From positions 496,001 through 560,000 of the forward strand of contig CAVTVQ010000006.1 in assembly GCA_963738205.1 (NCBI GenBank): DNA of 64,000 nt, given 5' to 3'. The position numbers were made by a program, and so were the translations under genes. This DNA comes from DATFQE01 sp963738205. Lineage in GTDB: Bacteria; Actinomycetota; Thermoleophilia; Gaiellales; Gaiellaceae. The notes beneath the pieces are model-generated. The model ran no database searches. It saw nothing but the letters and a program-made list of their open reading frames with translations, and had not been told where the DNA came from. The stretch's first letter is position 1; every line of letters starts with the position of its first letter. Of the stretch, positions 1 to 8,009 are shown one piece after another.

Positions 1-682
1 ACTCCCGGTTTCCCTTGGGCCCGGGCAGGCCCGAGTCTACGACCCCGATCGTCTCCGCCCGCCACTCGAGCGCCGCCTCGGCCGTGGCGCGGAGAACCCT
101 GGCGTGCACTGCGGGGTCGCGGACGACGCCCTTCGGCGCATCGGCGCGGCCGGCCTCGAACTGCGGCTTGACGAGGACGACCGCCTCCCAGCCGGGCCGC
201 GCGAGCGCAAGCACCGGCGGGAGCGCCTTGCGGATACTGATGAACGAGACGTCGGCCACGACGAGGTCGGGCGCGTACGGCAAGCTCGCGAGCTCACGGG
301 CGTTCGTCCGCTCGAGCACGGTGACGCGCGGGTCGTCGCGGATCCGCGGATGGAGCTGCCCGTAGCCGACGTCGAGTGCGATCACACGGGCCGCGCCCCG
401 CTGCAGGAGGACGTCGGTGAAGCCGCCGGTGGAGGCGCCGACGTCGAGCGCGTCGCGCCCTGCCGGGTCGACCTCGAGCGCGTCGAGGGCGTGCGCGAGC
501 TTCTCGCCGCCGCGCGAGACGTACGGCGGCGGCCGCTCGACCTCGAGCGGCGCGTCGTCCGGGACCTGCTCACCGGCCTTGCTGTGCCCAGGGACGAGCC
601 CCGCCAGCACGAGCGCCTGCGCCTGCGCGCGGCTCTCCGCGAGCCCGCGCTCGACGAGGAGGACGTCGAGCCGCTTCTTCAC
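1..682 (-). CDS. tlyA: TlyA-family rRNA 2'-O-methyltransferase (3' end cut by window edge)
   Basis: Predicted SAM-dependent methyltransferase that 2'-O-methylates cytidines in 16S/23S rRNA. The visible ~227 residues start with an S4-type RNA-binding segment (KKRLDVLLVERGLAES). The Rossmann methyltransferase follows, with SAM motif DVGASTGGFTDVLLQRGA, then DVSFISI, LVKPQFEAG and the family hallmark DSGLPGPKGN just before the window edge. The C-terminus is missing. The GTG at 682 gives the usual VKKRLDVLL start; an in-frame ATG at 706 would add eight residues. It is the last visible gene of a long minus-strand cluster ending nusB-xseB-like-prenyl synthase, a common actinobacterial order. An intergenic palindrome separates it from the divergent acetyltransferase. 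Confidence 0.93.
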   Translation of the reverse strand, partial: MKKRLDVLLVERGLAESRAQAQALVLAGLVPGHSKAGEQVPDDAPLEVERPPPYVSRGGEKLAHALDALEVDPAGRDALDVGASTGGFTDVLLQRGAARVIALDVGYGQLHPRIRDDPRVTVLERTNARELASLPYAPDLVVADVSFISIRKALPPVLALARPGWEAVVLVKPQFEAGRADAPKGVVRDPAVHARVLRATAEAALEWRAETIGVVDSGLPGPKGNRE

Positions 683-769
683 GCGCCGGAGGCTAGCGGT
701 CGGCATCCGGCACACATTCGGCACGAAGACGGCACGGACACGTCACCGCTTTGCGGTTAGCGTGCTCGT

Positions 770-790
770 AGGGGCACCCGGGGTGCCCCT
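770..790. repeat. Perfect 21-bp palindrome between divergent genes
   Basis: Two 10-base arms (AGGGGCACCC and GGGTGCCCCT) flank a single central G. It lies between the divergent tlyA and acetyltransferase starts, so it is not a simple terminator. It could be an operator for a dimeric regulator or a cruciform-prone spacer. No T-tract follows on either strand. Confidence 0.6.
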
Positions 791-817
791 GGGGGCGCGT
801 TGGCTTAGATTCGCGGC

Positions 818-1324
818 ATGGAGCTGCACGGCGAGCAGGTCGTGCTGCGGCCGCTCAAGGCCGGCGACGCGCCGCGGCTCGCGGAGCTCGCAGCCGACCC
901 GGATGTCACCCGCTGGTGGCCGAACGTGACCGAGGCCGACCTCGTCCAGCAGGCGGAGGGACGCGACGACTCGACCGGTCTCGCCGTCCTCCACGCCGGC
1001 GAGCTCGTGGGCCTCGCGCAGTACTCCGAGGAGCTCGATCCGGACTACCGTCACGCCTCGATCGACGTCTTCCTCGCGGCGCCATACCAGGGCCGCGGGC
1101 TCGGCACCGACACCGTTCGCACGCTCGCGCGCCACCTGGTGCGCGACCGGGGCCACCACCGGCTCACGATCGACCCCGCCGCGCACAACGCGCGCGCGAT
1201 CCGCTGCTACGAGAAGGTCGGCTTCCGGCAGGTGGGCGTCATGCGCGAATACGAGCGCGGTGCGGACGGCACCTGGCACGACGGCGTGCTGCTCGACCTG
1301 CTCGCGGGGGAGCTCGAGGACTAG
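818..1324 (+). CDS. GNAT family N-acetyltransferase
   Basis: 168-residue single-domain GCN5-related acetyltransferase. The acetyl-CoA pyrophosphate loop reads QGRGLGTD (about residues 91-98). The late strand-helix NARAIRCYEKVGF is typical of the AAC(6')/RimJ-like branch. The N-terminal LRPLKAGDAPRLAEL matches the usual first helix. The acyl acceptor cannot be told from sequence; amino sugars or protein N-termini are both possible. The ATG start is the first in frame with a good match to the family. The stop is shared with the convergent prenyl synthase (CTAG, 4-bp overlap). Confidence 0.9.
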   Translation: MELHGEQVVLRPLKAGDAPRLAELAADPDVTRWWPNVTEADLVQQAEGRDDSTGLAVLHAGELVGLAQYSEELDPDYRHASIDVFLAAPYQGRGLGTDTVRTLARHLVRDRGHHRLTIDPAAHNARAIRCYEKVGFRQVGVMREYERGADGTWHDGVLLDLLAGELED

Positions 1325-2091
1325 GCGGTCCGAGCGGCCAGCCCAGCGACGATTTCCACCAACACCAAGGTGTCGCCCGGGATCTCGCGCAGTCTCGCCA
1401 GTGCGCGCACCGCCGCCTCGTCTGCAAGCCGGCGCGCCTGCTCTGGACCGTGGACGAGCACCGCTCCATCTCCATCGAGGAGGTCGTCCACGATCTGGAA
1501 CAGGGGCCCCAGCTCCTCGCCGAACGCCCGCCACAGGCCCTGCTCCGGCTCCGGCACGCCCGCGACCCACAGGGCGCACCCCACGCTCGCGGCGAAGAGT
1601 CGACCGGTCTTGAGCCGCTGCAAGGCCGGCAGGTCGCCGTCGTCCCCGGCGACGTCGCGAGCCTGGCCGCCGATCATGCCGAGCACGGCGTCGACCAGCT
1701 CGCGGGCGACGGTCGGATCGTGCCGCGCGAGTGCGTGCCTGAACGCCTCGGCGAGCAGCGCGTCGCCCGCCAGGATCGCCGCGGCCTCGCCGAAGGTGAC
1801 GTGCACGGTCGGCCGCCCCCGACGCTCGTCGTCGTCGTCGAGGGCGGGCAAGTCGTCGTGCACGAGCGAGAACGAGTGCACCAGCTCGATCGCCGCGGCC
1901 GCGGGCAGCGCATCCTCCGGATCGGCGCCAGCCGCCTCCGCCACCGCCAGGCAGAGGACCGGACGAAGCCGCTTGCCGCCGCCGTCCAGTGCGTAGCGCA
2001 TCGGCTGCCTGAGGGCCCCCAGGTCCTCGGACAGGTCGAGCTCGTCGAGGTACGCCTCGACCAGCGTCAGAAGCTCCTCAACCCGGTGCAT
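1321..2091 (-). CDS. ispA: Short-chain trans-polyprenyl diphosphate synthase (IspA-like)
   Basis: Head-to-tail condensation of isopentenyl diphosphate with an allylic diphosphate (farnesyl or geranylgeranyl diphosphate synthase). The 256-residue protein has the first Asp-rich motif DDLPALDDDDERRGRPT (about 80-96), the GGGKRLRP pocket near residue 40, and the second Asp-rich motif QIVDDLLD (about 195-202). KTGRLFAASV and GGQARD are also family signatures. It is slightly short for the family (about 290). The ATG at 2091 overlaps the end of the upstream small ORF by 14 nt, and the order xseB-ispA is classical. Product chain length is not predictable with confidence. Confidence 0.92.
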   Translation of the reverse strand: MHRVEELLTLVEAYLDELDLSEDLGALRQPMRYALDGGGKRLRPVLCLAVAEAAGADPEDALPAAAAIELVHSFSLVHDDLPALDDDDERRGRPTVHVTFGEAAAILAGDALLAEAFRHALARHDPTVARELVDAVLGMIGGQARDVAGDDGDLPALQRLKTGRLFAASVGCALWVAGVPEPEQGLWRAFGEELGPLFQIVDDLLDGDGAVLVHGPEQARRLADEAAVRALARLREIPGDTLVLVEIVAGLAARTA

Positions 2092-2266
2092 CCGCCTCCC
2101 GCTTGGCGCGGGTCAACTCGGTCTCCACCTCGCGCGCGAGCTCGGACAGCTGGGCCAGCACCTCGATCGCGGCCTCGGGATCGGTCGTGTTCTCCAGCTT
2201 CGCACGAGCCTCCTCGAGCCGGTCGAGCAGCTCTTCCGCACGCTTCAACGAGTCCTCCGCGCTCAA
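2078..2266 (-). CDS. Small coiled-coil protein, XseB-like (exonuclease VII small subunit position)
   Basis: 62 residues, strongly charged and heptad-like (SLKRAEELLDRLEEARAKLE ... LSELAREVETELTRAK). Size, helical character and position between nusB and ispA match xseB, the small subunit of exodeoxyribonuclease VII. The usual N-terminal SFEEALxRLExIV signature is only weakly present, and no xseA is in the window. The start is TTG at 2266, overlapping the nusB stop (TTGA), so translation is probably coupled. It could equally be an unrelated small coiled-coil protein. Confidence 0.55.
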   Translation of the reverse strand: MSAEDSLKRAEELLDRLEEARAKLENTTDPEAAIEVLAQLSELAREVETELTRAKREADAPG

Positions 2267-2640
2267 CGCCGTACCTCCCTCGCGATTGTCCCCAGAATCC
2301 CGTTCACCAGCTTGCCCGCCTCGTCCGACGCGTAGCGCTTCGCGAGTCCAACGGCCTCGGCGATCGCGACCTCGGGCGGCACCGAGCCGGCCTCGAGCTC
2401 GTGGACGCCCATGCGCAGCACGTTCCGCTCGACCGCGCCGAGGCGGTCCGCCGTCCAGCCTTCGGCCGCCGCGGTGATGCGCTCGTCGAGCTCTGGAGCG
2501 TGCGCGGCGACCTGTTCGGCCAGCTCCAGCGCAAACGGGTCGACCTCCCCTTCATGCGGCGGCTCCAGGGGCTCGCCGGTGACGTCCCAGCGGTAGAGCA
2601 TGAAGAGCGCGGCACGTCGGGCGCCGCGACGGCCGGCCAT
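2263..2640 (-). CDS. nusB: Transcription antitermination factor NusB
   Basis: 125-residue all-helical NusB, which binds boxA RNA with NusE/S10 during rRNA antitermination. RRAALFMLYRWDVTG (about 8-22) matches the N-terminal RREALQALYQWE-type helix. RLGAVERNVLRMGVHEL (66-82) and PPEVAIAEAVGLAKRYASDEAGKLVNGILG (88-117) are the diagnostic C-terminal helices. The ATG at 2640 overlaps the accC stop by one base (TGATG), and its own stop overlaps the next start. Confidence 0.95.
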   Translation of the reverse strand: MAGRRGARRAALFMLYRWDVTGEPLEPPHEGEVDPFALELAEQVAAHAPELDERITAAAEGWTADRLGAVERNVLRMGVHELEAGSVPPEVAIAEAVGLAKRYASDEAGKLVNGILGTIAREVRR

Positions 2641-4001
2641 CAGCGCGCCCCCGCGAGCGCGGGCAGCCGGGCGCCCGCCTCCGCGAGGAAGCTCGTCGAG
2701 TAGCGGCCCGACTGGAATTCCTCGCTGCGCAGGATGTCGCGCGCGGCCGCGATCGTCGTGGGCACCCCGGCGACCTCGAACTCGGCGAGCGCTCGCAGCG
2801 CCCGGGCGATGGCGGCCGGGCGGTCGACATCCCAGACGATCAGCTTGGCGAGCAGGGAGTCGTAGTACGGCGGAATCGTCGCCCCCTCGGTCACCGCTGA
2901 GTCGACGCGCACGCCGGGCCCGAGCGGCGGGCGGAAGCGCTCGAGCGTTCCGGGCATCGGCAGGAAGTCGCGCGCGGGATCCTCGGCGTTGACGCGGATC
3001 TCGATCGCGTGGCCGCGCCTGGGCGCACGACCGGTGAGCGTGAGCGGCTGCCCGGCCGCCACTCGGAGCTGCTCGCGGACGAGGTCGATTCCGGTGACGA
3101 GCTCCGTCACCGGATGCTCCACCTGCAGGCGGGCGTTCAGCTCGAGGAAGTAGAAGCTGCCCTCGGGCCCGAGCAGGAACTCGAACGTGCCCGCGTTCCG
3201 GTAGCCGAGGTGGTGACAGGCTGCCTCGGCGGCCGCTTCCATCCGCTCCCGGAGGTCCGGATCGAGGGCCGGCGACGGCGACTCTTCGATCAGCTTCTGG
3301 TGGCGGCGCTGGATCGAGCACTCCCGCTCCCCGAGCGTGAGCACGTTGCCATGCGCGTCGCCCAGCACCTGAATCTCCACGTGGCGTGCCGGGGAGACGG
3401 CCTTCTCCACGTAGAGGGTGCCGTCGCCGAACGCTGCCTCCGCCTCGCCCGCGGCGGCCGCGTACGCACCGTCGATCTCCTCGGGCGTGCTGACAAGGCG
3501 CATGCCCTTCCCACCGCCGCCCGCGGCCGCCTTCAGCAGGACGGGGTACCCGGCTTCGGAAGCGGCAATGCGCGCCTCTTCGAGGCTCGCCGGCCCCGCC
3601 GTGCCGGGGACGAGCGGGAGGCCCGCCGCGGCCATCTCCTGTTTGGCCGCGCTCTTGTCGCCCATGCGGACCAGCGTCTCGGACGTCGGGCCGATGAACA
3701 CGAGGTCGTTCTCCGCGCACGCCTCCGCGAAGGCTGCGTTTTCGGCGAGGAAGCCCCAGCCCGGATGGACGGCCTCGCAGCGCGTCGTCTCGGCGGCGCC
3801 GATCAGCGCCGGGATCTTCAGATAGCTGTCGGTGGCGGCGTGCGGACCGATGCAGACGGCGCGGTCGGCGAGCGCCACGTGCAGCGAGTCGCGGTCGGCC
3901 GTCGAGTAGACGGCGACCGCTTCGATGCCGAGCTCGTGCAGCGAGCGGATGACGCGAACCGCCACTTCCCCCCGGTTGCCGACGAGCACACGGTTGAACA
4001 T
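2640..4001 (-). CDS. accC: Biotin carboxylase (AccC-type)
   Basis: ATP-dependent carboxylation of the biotin prosthetic group. The 453-residue protein has the full ATP-grasp biotin-carboxylase layout: N-terminal VLVGNRGEVAVRVIRS, HPGWGFLAENAAFA, the glycine-rich lid KAAAGGGGKGMRL, ERECSIQRRHQKLIEESPSP, catalytic FLELNARLQVEHPVTE, and the C-terminal PPYYDSLLAKLIVWD. All motifs look intact. Its ATG overlaps by one base the stop of the upstream biotin-carrier fusion protein, which is its evident partner. No carboxyltransferase (accA/accD or pccB type) is in the window, so the acceptor (acetyl-CoA, propionyl-CoA or other) is unknown. Confidence 0.95.
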   Translation of the reverse strand: MFNRVLVGNRGEVAVRVIRSLHELGIEAVAVYSTADRDSLHVALADRAVCIGPHAATDSYLKIPALIGAAETTRCEAVHPGWGFLAENAAFAEACAENDLVFIGPTSETLVRMGDKSAAKQEMAAAGLPLVPGTAGPASLEEARIAASEAGYPVLLKAAAGGGGKGMRLVSTPEEIDGAYAAAAGEAEAAFGDGTLYVEKAVSPARHVEIQVLGDAHGNVLTLGERECSIQRRHQKLIEESPSPALDPDLRERMEAAAEAACHHLGYRNAGTFEFLLGPEGSFYFLELNARLQVEHPVTELVTGIDLVREQLRVAAGQPLTLTGRAPRRGHAIEIRVNAEDPARDFLPMPGTLERFRPPLGPGVRVDSAVTEGATIPPYYDSLLAKLIVWDVDRPAAIARALRALAEFEVAGVPTTIAAARDILRSEEFQSGRYSTSFLAEAGARLPALAGAR

Positions 4002-5812
4002 CAGACCGCGTCGGGCGGTCGGCCGAGCAGCGGCTCCAGCTCGAACAGCAACTGGCCGTACTCGACCGGATCGCCGTTCTCGACGTTGATCGAGCGCACC
4101 GTGGCCTCCATGTCGGCCTTGACCTCGTTCATCAGCTTCATCGCCTCGAGGATGCAGAGGGTCTGACCCTTCGCCACGAGGTCTCCCTCCGAGACGAAGG
4201 GCGGCGCGCCCGGCTGCGGGGCCCGGTAGAACGTCCCCACCATCGGCGCCTCGATGCGGACGACGCCGTCGGACAGAGGCGAGACGGGTGCCGGCTCGGC
4301 CTCGGCCGGCGCCGCCAGGGACGGCGCTTCGGTCACGGCCTCGGGCGCGCTGTCCTCGGTGCGGCGCACCGACACGCGCATTCCGGCCTCTTCGATCGAG
4401 AGCTCCCCCACGCCGGATTCCTGCACGATCCGCACGAGCTCGCGGATGCGCTCGGCGCGGGTCTGGTCGACCCCGCCGCCCACGAGGTTCTCGTCGCGAC
4501 GGCCGCGGGTGCGGATCGTCCGCAACAGCGGCTCGGACTCCTCGCCGAACAGGGCCAGCAGCAGGAGCTCCTCCTCGCTCGCGGCGAGGCCCTCCGCCTC
4601 GTCGCGCAGCTGCTCGAGATTCGGGCCGGCCTCTTCGACCGCGGCGCCGCCGAGCAGCTTCGCCGCCCGCTGCACCGACGCGTCGACCGGTGCCGGCGGC
4701 GTCCCGAAGGCGCCGTCGATCAGCGCGCGCAGCTCGTCGACGAGGAGGGTGTAGCGCGTCGACGAGAGCACGTGGAGCAGCGCCTGCGACCCGAGGATCT
4801 GCCCGATCGGCGCCGCCAGCGGCGGCCAGCCGACCTCGCCCCGGATGCGCGCGAGCTCGTCGAGCACCTCGTCGATGCGGTCGCCGGCGAGGTGCGTGCG
4901 CAGCTGCGAGTCCAGCGCCGCGACGAGGCCGGCCGGCAGGTTGTGCTGGGCGGCGCGCACGGCGATCCGCGGCGCGAGCGGCGTCACTGGCTCGTCCCCG
5001 ATGTGCTCGTCGACGACGTCGGCGGCACGCCACAGGGCGTCGACGTCGACCTCGGTGTCGTAGCCGAGCCCCTTCAACGCCTGTGCGAGCGCCTCGCCCG
5101 AGACGCGGTGGAGCGTCAGCGCGACCGGATACACGGCGCAGGCGATGCGGTCGGCGCCGGCACGCGCCGCCTCGAGCGCCGCGGCGAGCGCGTTTCCGGC
5201 CGCGCCCTGGCAGTACAAGCCCACGGGTAGCCCTGACGCCTCGCCGATCGCCGTGACGAGCTCGTTCGCCCGATGCGGAGCCAGCGAGCCCGACGGATCG
5301 TGCAGCAGCACGCGAACGGCGCCGAGCTCGCGCAGCTTGCGCGCCTGCTCGACGAGCGTCTCCGTGTCGCCCGTGCGGCCGGGGCTGTAGATCAGGCCGG
5401 CGTCGAACTCCTTGTCGGCGCCGGTGATCGCCTCGCCCGCCTCGCGCAGGTTCTCGACGTCGTTCAGCGGGTCGTGCAGGCGGAACACGTCGATCCCGCT
5501 CTCGGCTGCACTCGCGACGAAGCGGCGCGCGAAATCGCCGCCGACCGGCCGCGACCCGACCAGAAAGCGCCCGCGGAGCGCGAGCCCGAGCGGCGTCTTC
5601 GTCCGCGCCTTCAGTGCGCGGATCCGCTCCCAGGGGCTTTCGACGCCGACACGGACGGCGCTGTGGAAGACACCGCCGCCCGACACCTCGAGGTAGGCGA
5701 AGCCCGCTCCGTCGAGGATCTCGGCGAGGTCGAGGATCGCCGCGGTGGGCAATCGGCCCGCCAGCGGTTCCTGGGACAGCAGCCGAATCGTGGTGTCGAC
5801 GAGGGCGGGCAT
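4001..5812 (-). CDS. Degenerate carboxyltransferase domain (5S/OadA-like) fused to biotin carboxyl carrier domain
   Basis: 603 residues in two parts. Residues 1-~430 align along their length with the TIM-barrel and PYC_OADA-type carboxyltransferase of transcarboxylase 5S, OadA and pyruvate carboxylase (GFAYLEVSGGGVFHSAVR, PWERIRAL, ESGIDVFRLHDPLNDVENL). The metal ligands are gone: the Asp of LRDAHQS is Leu11, the carbamylated Lys of LKD is His171, and the HxH pair is Tyr200 and Gln202. Residues ~470-603 are a standard BCCP domain with EAMKLMNE and biotinyl-Lys559. A Pro/Ala linker joins them. The GTG at 5872 would add 20 residues, but MPALVDTTIR at 5812 fits the family start. It is translationally coupled to accC. 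I read it as the biotin carrier of an acyl-CoA carboxylase whose barrel has become structural. Confidence 0.85.
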   Translation of the reverse strand: MPALVDTTIRLLSQEPLAGRLPTAAILDLAEILDGAGFAYLEVSGGGVFHSAVRVGVESPWERIRALKARTKTPLGLALRGRFLVGSRPVGGDFARRFVASAAESGIDVFRLHDPLNDVENLREAGEAITGADKEFDAGLIYSPGRTGDTETLVEQARKLRELGAVRVLLHDPSGSLAPHRANELVTAIGEASGLPVGLYCQGAAGNALAAALEAARAGADRIACAVYPVALTLHRVSGEALAQALKGLGYDTEVDVDALWRAADVVDEHIGDEPVTPLAPRIAVRAAQHNLPAGLVAALDSQLRTHLAGDRIDEVLDELARIRGEVGWPPLAAPIGQILGSQALLHVLSSTRYTLLVDELRALIDGAFGTPPAPVDASVQRAAKLLGGAAVEEAGPNLEQLRDEAEGLAASEEELLLLALFGEESEPLLRTIRTRGRRDENLVGGGVDQTRAERIRELVRIVQESGVGELSIEEAGMRVSVRRTEDSAPEAVTEAPSLAAPAEAEPAPVSPLSDGVVRIEAPMVGTFYRAPQPGAPPFVSEGDLVAKGQTLCILEAMKLMNEVKADMEATVRSINVENGDPVEYGQLLFELEPLLGRPPDAV

Positions 5813-5958
5813 CTGCGTGGCAGAGGTTAACCGCGGCTGCAGCCGAGGCCGGGTCCCATCCCTAGCCCCCACCCACCCGGGGATTCACCTCGAGCGTACG
5901 CCGCGGCGACGCACGAAACACGCACGCCTTCGTGCCGATTTCGTGAAAAAGCAGGGAG

Positions 5959-6525
5959 CTAGGCGCGGCTGATGTAGCGCCGCTCGCGGGGATCGACCTT
6001 GATGCGGTCGCCCGTGTTCACGAACAGCGGCACCTGGACGATCGCCCCCGTCTCGAGGGTCGCCGGCTTCGTCACGTTCGAGACCGTGTCGCCGCGCACG
6101 CCGGGTTCCGTCTCCTTCACGCCGAGCTCCACTGACGAGGGCAGCTGCACCCCGGACGGCTTGCCGTCGATCGTCAGCATCTGCACCGTCGACGATGGCT
6201 CGAGAAAGTCGAGTGCGTCGGACACGGAGTCGCGCGCGAGCGAGAACTGCTCGTACGTCTCCTCGTCCATGAAGACGACCTCGTCGCCCGCGTCGTAGAG
6301 GTACTGCGCATTCTTGACCTCGGTGTGCACGCGCGGGAACTTCTCGCCGGCCCTGAAGGTGCGGTCGACGACGGCGCCGGTGTCGATGTTCTTCACCTTC
6401 GTCCGGACGAACGCGCCGCCCTTGCCCGGCTTCACGTGCTGGAACTCGACGATGCGCCAGACGTTCCCGTCGAGCTGGATGTGCATTCCGTTCTTGAACT
6501 GGTTGGTGTTGACGACCTCGGCCAT
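5959..6525 (-). CDS. efp: Translation elongation factor P
   Basis: 188-residue three-domain EF-P that relieves ribosome stalling at polyproline. The domain I loop reads VKPGKGGAF, with the conserved Lys that is modified in many species. Domain II carries TYEQFSL, and domain III ends KPATLETGAIVQVPLFVNTGDRIKVD, all standard. The length is normal. It sits between pepQ and the biotin-carrier gene, matching the widespread aroQ-pepQ-efp-acc-nusB order. The ~145-nt gap downstream of efp contains a 7-bp inverted repeat (CACGAAA/TTTCGTG) that may attenuate read-through into the acc genes. Confidence 0.97.
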   Translation of the reverse strand: MAEVVNTNQFKNGMHIQLDGNVWRIVEFQHVKPGKGGAFVRTKVKNIDTGAVVDRTFRAGEKFPRVHTEVKNAQYLYDAGDEVVFMDEETYEQFSLARDSVSDALDFLEPSSTVQMLTIDGKPSGVQLPSSVELGVKETEPGVRGDTVSNVTKPATLETGAIVQVPLFVNTGDRIKVDPRERRYISRA

Positions 6526-6537
6526 CGGCGGGCCAGT

Positions 6538-7575
6538 CTAGTGAACGGTCAGCAGCTCCTTGGGGAACGTCGTCACTACCTCCGGGTCGCCGTCGGTCAC
6601 CACGACGAGGTCCTCGATGCGGATGCCGCCGAGCCCGCTGAGGTAGATGCCCGGCTCGACCGTGACCACGTTGCCCGCCTCGAGCACGCTCTGCGACTCC
6701 GGTGCCAGCCGCGGGTCCTCGTGGACGAGCAGGCCAACGCCGTGCCCGAGGCCGTGGCCGAACGCCTCGCCGAAGCCCTCGGCCTCGATCCGGCGGCGCG
6801 CGACAGCGTCGACGTCCTCACCGCGCTCGGCCGCCCGCACCGCTGCCAGCGCCTCCAGCTGCGCCGCCAGGCAAACGTCATAGGCGCGAGCGAGGCGATC
6901 GGGCAGCGGGCCCGTTGCGAACGTGCGGGTGCAGTCGGAGCAGTAGCCGTCGACCATGCAGCCGGCATCGACGACCACGGTCTGCCCCGGGGCGATCTGC
7001 GCGTCGCCGGGGTCGGCGTGCGGCTTCGCCCCGTTCGGGCCGGCGGCGACGACCGGCGGGAACGCGGAGCCTTCGGCGCCGAGCTCGTGGAACAGCACGT
7101 CGATGCGCCAGGCCAGCTCGCGCTCGCTTCGGCCGACGAACGGCTCCTCGGCGAGCTGCTCGTACATCCGGTTCGTGATCCCAGCAGCCGCGCGGATGGC
7201 CCGCAGCTCGCGCTCGTCCTTCACGGCCCGCAGCGCCTCGACGAGACCGTGCCTGGGCACGAGCTCGGCCGATCCGGCCGCCAGCGTCTCCCACGATGCG
7301 TAGGTGACGGCGCTCGCCTCGAAGCCGATCGTGCCGGTGAGCACCCCGGCGAGGTTCGCATAGAGATTCCGCTTCATCAGCTCGACCTCGACGCCGTCGA
7401 CGGCCTGAGCGGCCTCGGCGTAGCGGAAGTCGGTGAACAGGCGGACGCGCTTCGGCTCGACGAGCAAAGCCGCGTTCGAGCTCACGAAGCCGCTGAGGTA
7501 GCGGACGTTGGCGGGAGCCGACACCAGGAGCGGCTCCTCGAGGCGGTCGCGCAAGCGCTCGACCCGGTCGTTCAC
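6538..7575 (-). CDS. pepQ: Xaa-Pro aminopeptidase / prolidase (M24B)
   Basis: 345-residue metallopeptidase of the pita-bread fold that cleaves X-Pro bonds. The N-terminal creatinase-like domain (LLVSAPANVRYLSGFVSSNAALLV) precedes the catalytic domain. Metal ligands are visible in VVVDAGCMVDGYCSDCTRTFATG (two Asp), GHGLGHGVGLLVHEDP (His), VVTVEPGIYL (Glu) and GGIRIEDLVVV (Glu). The GTG at 7575 overlaps the aroQ stop (GTGA), which decides the start. It is probably cytoplasmic, since no signal peptide is seen. Confidence 0.93.
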   Translation of the reverse strand: MNDRVERLRDRLEEPLLVSAPANVRYLSGFVSSNAALLVEPKRVRLFTDFRYAEAAQAVDGVEVELMKRNLYANLAGVLTGTIGFEASAVTYASWETLAAGSAELVPRHGLVEALRAVKDERELRAIRAAAGITNRMYEQLAEEPFVGRSERELAWRIDVLFHELGAEGSAFPPVVAAGPNGAKPHADPGDAQIAPGQTVVVDAGCMVDGYCSDCTRTFATGPLPDRLARAYDVCLAAQLEALAAVRAAERGEDVDAVARRRIEAEGFGEAFGHGLGHGVGLLVHEDPRLAPESQSVLEAGNVVTVEPGIYLSGLGGIRIEDLVVVTDGDPEVVTTFPKELLTVH

Positions 7576-8000
7576 GCCGTCTCCGCCAGCAGGGACAGCG
7601 CCTCGCGGTACCCGTCCGGGCCTTTTCCGATCACGCGGTGCGCGGCGAGGTCGGAGATCACGGAGTGCCGTCGCCATTCCTCGCGCTCGTTCACGTTGGA
7701 CAGGTGCACCTCCACGATCGGCGCGTCGAACAGCTCCAACGCGTCGTGGATCGCGTAGCTGTAGTGCGACCAGGCGCCGGGGTTGACGACGACGCCCTCG
7801 GCCCAGTCCAGCGCTTCGTGGCACCAGTTCACGTACTCCCCTTCGTCGTTCGTCTGCCGGCAGACCACCGTCATGCCCAGCTCCGACGCCCAGGTGTAGA
7901 TCCGACCCTCGAGCTCGGACAAGCTCAGGCCACCGTACAACTCGGGATGGCGACGGCCCACCACGTCGAGGTTGACGCCGTTCAGGACGATCACCCGCAC
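7572..8000 (-). CDS. aroQ: Type II 3-dehydroquinate dehydratase
   Basis: 142 residues; third step of the shikimate pathway, 3-dehydroquinate to 3-dehydroshikimate. Conserved features are NGVNLDVVGRRHPELYGG (with the catalytic Tyr), QTNDEGEYVNW, VVNPGAWSHYSYAI (substrate-binding Asn) and VEVHLSNVNEREEWRRHS (catalytic His and Arg region). The usual NLLG is NLDV here. It lies directly downstream of the aroKB fusion and is coupled to pepQ. The length is normal for the dodecameric type II enzymes. Confidence 0.95.
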   Translation of the reverse strand: MRVIVLNGVNLDVVGRRHPELYGGLSLSELEGRIYTWASELGMTVVCRQTNDEGEYVNWCHEALDWAEGVVVNPGAWSHYSYAIHDALELFDAPIVEVHLSNVNEREEWRRHSVISDLAAHRVIGKGPDGYREALSLLAETA

Positions 8001-8009
8001 GGCGGGACT

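Noticed and set aside
916..2703. A 595-residue plus-strand open frame over the acetyltransferase, prenyl synthase and nusB region
   Set aside because: Composition is Arg/Pro/Ala-rich with no motifs, and it is antisense to three well-supported genes. It is a by-product of high GC.
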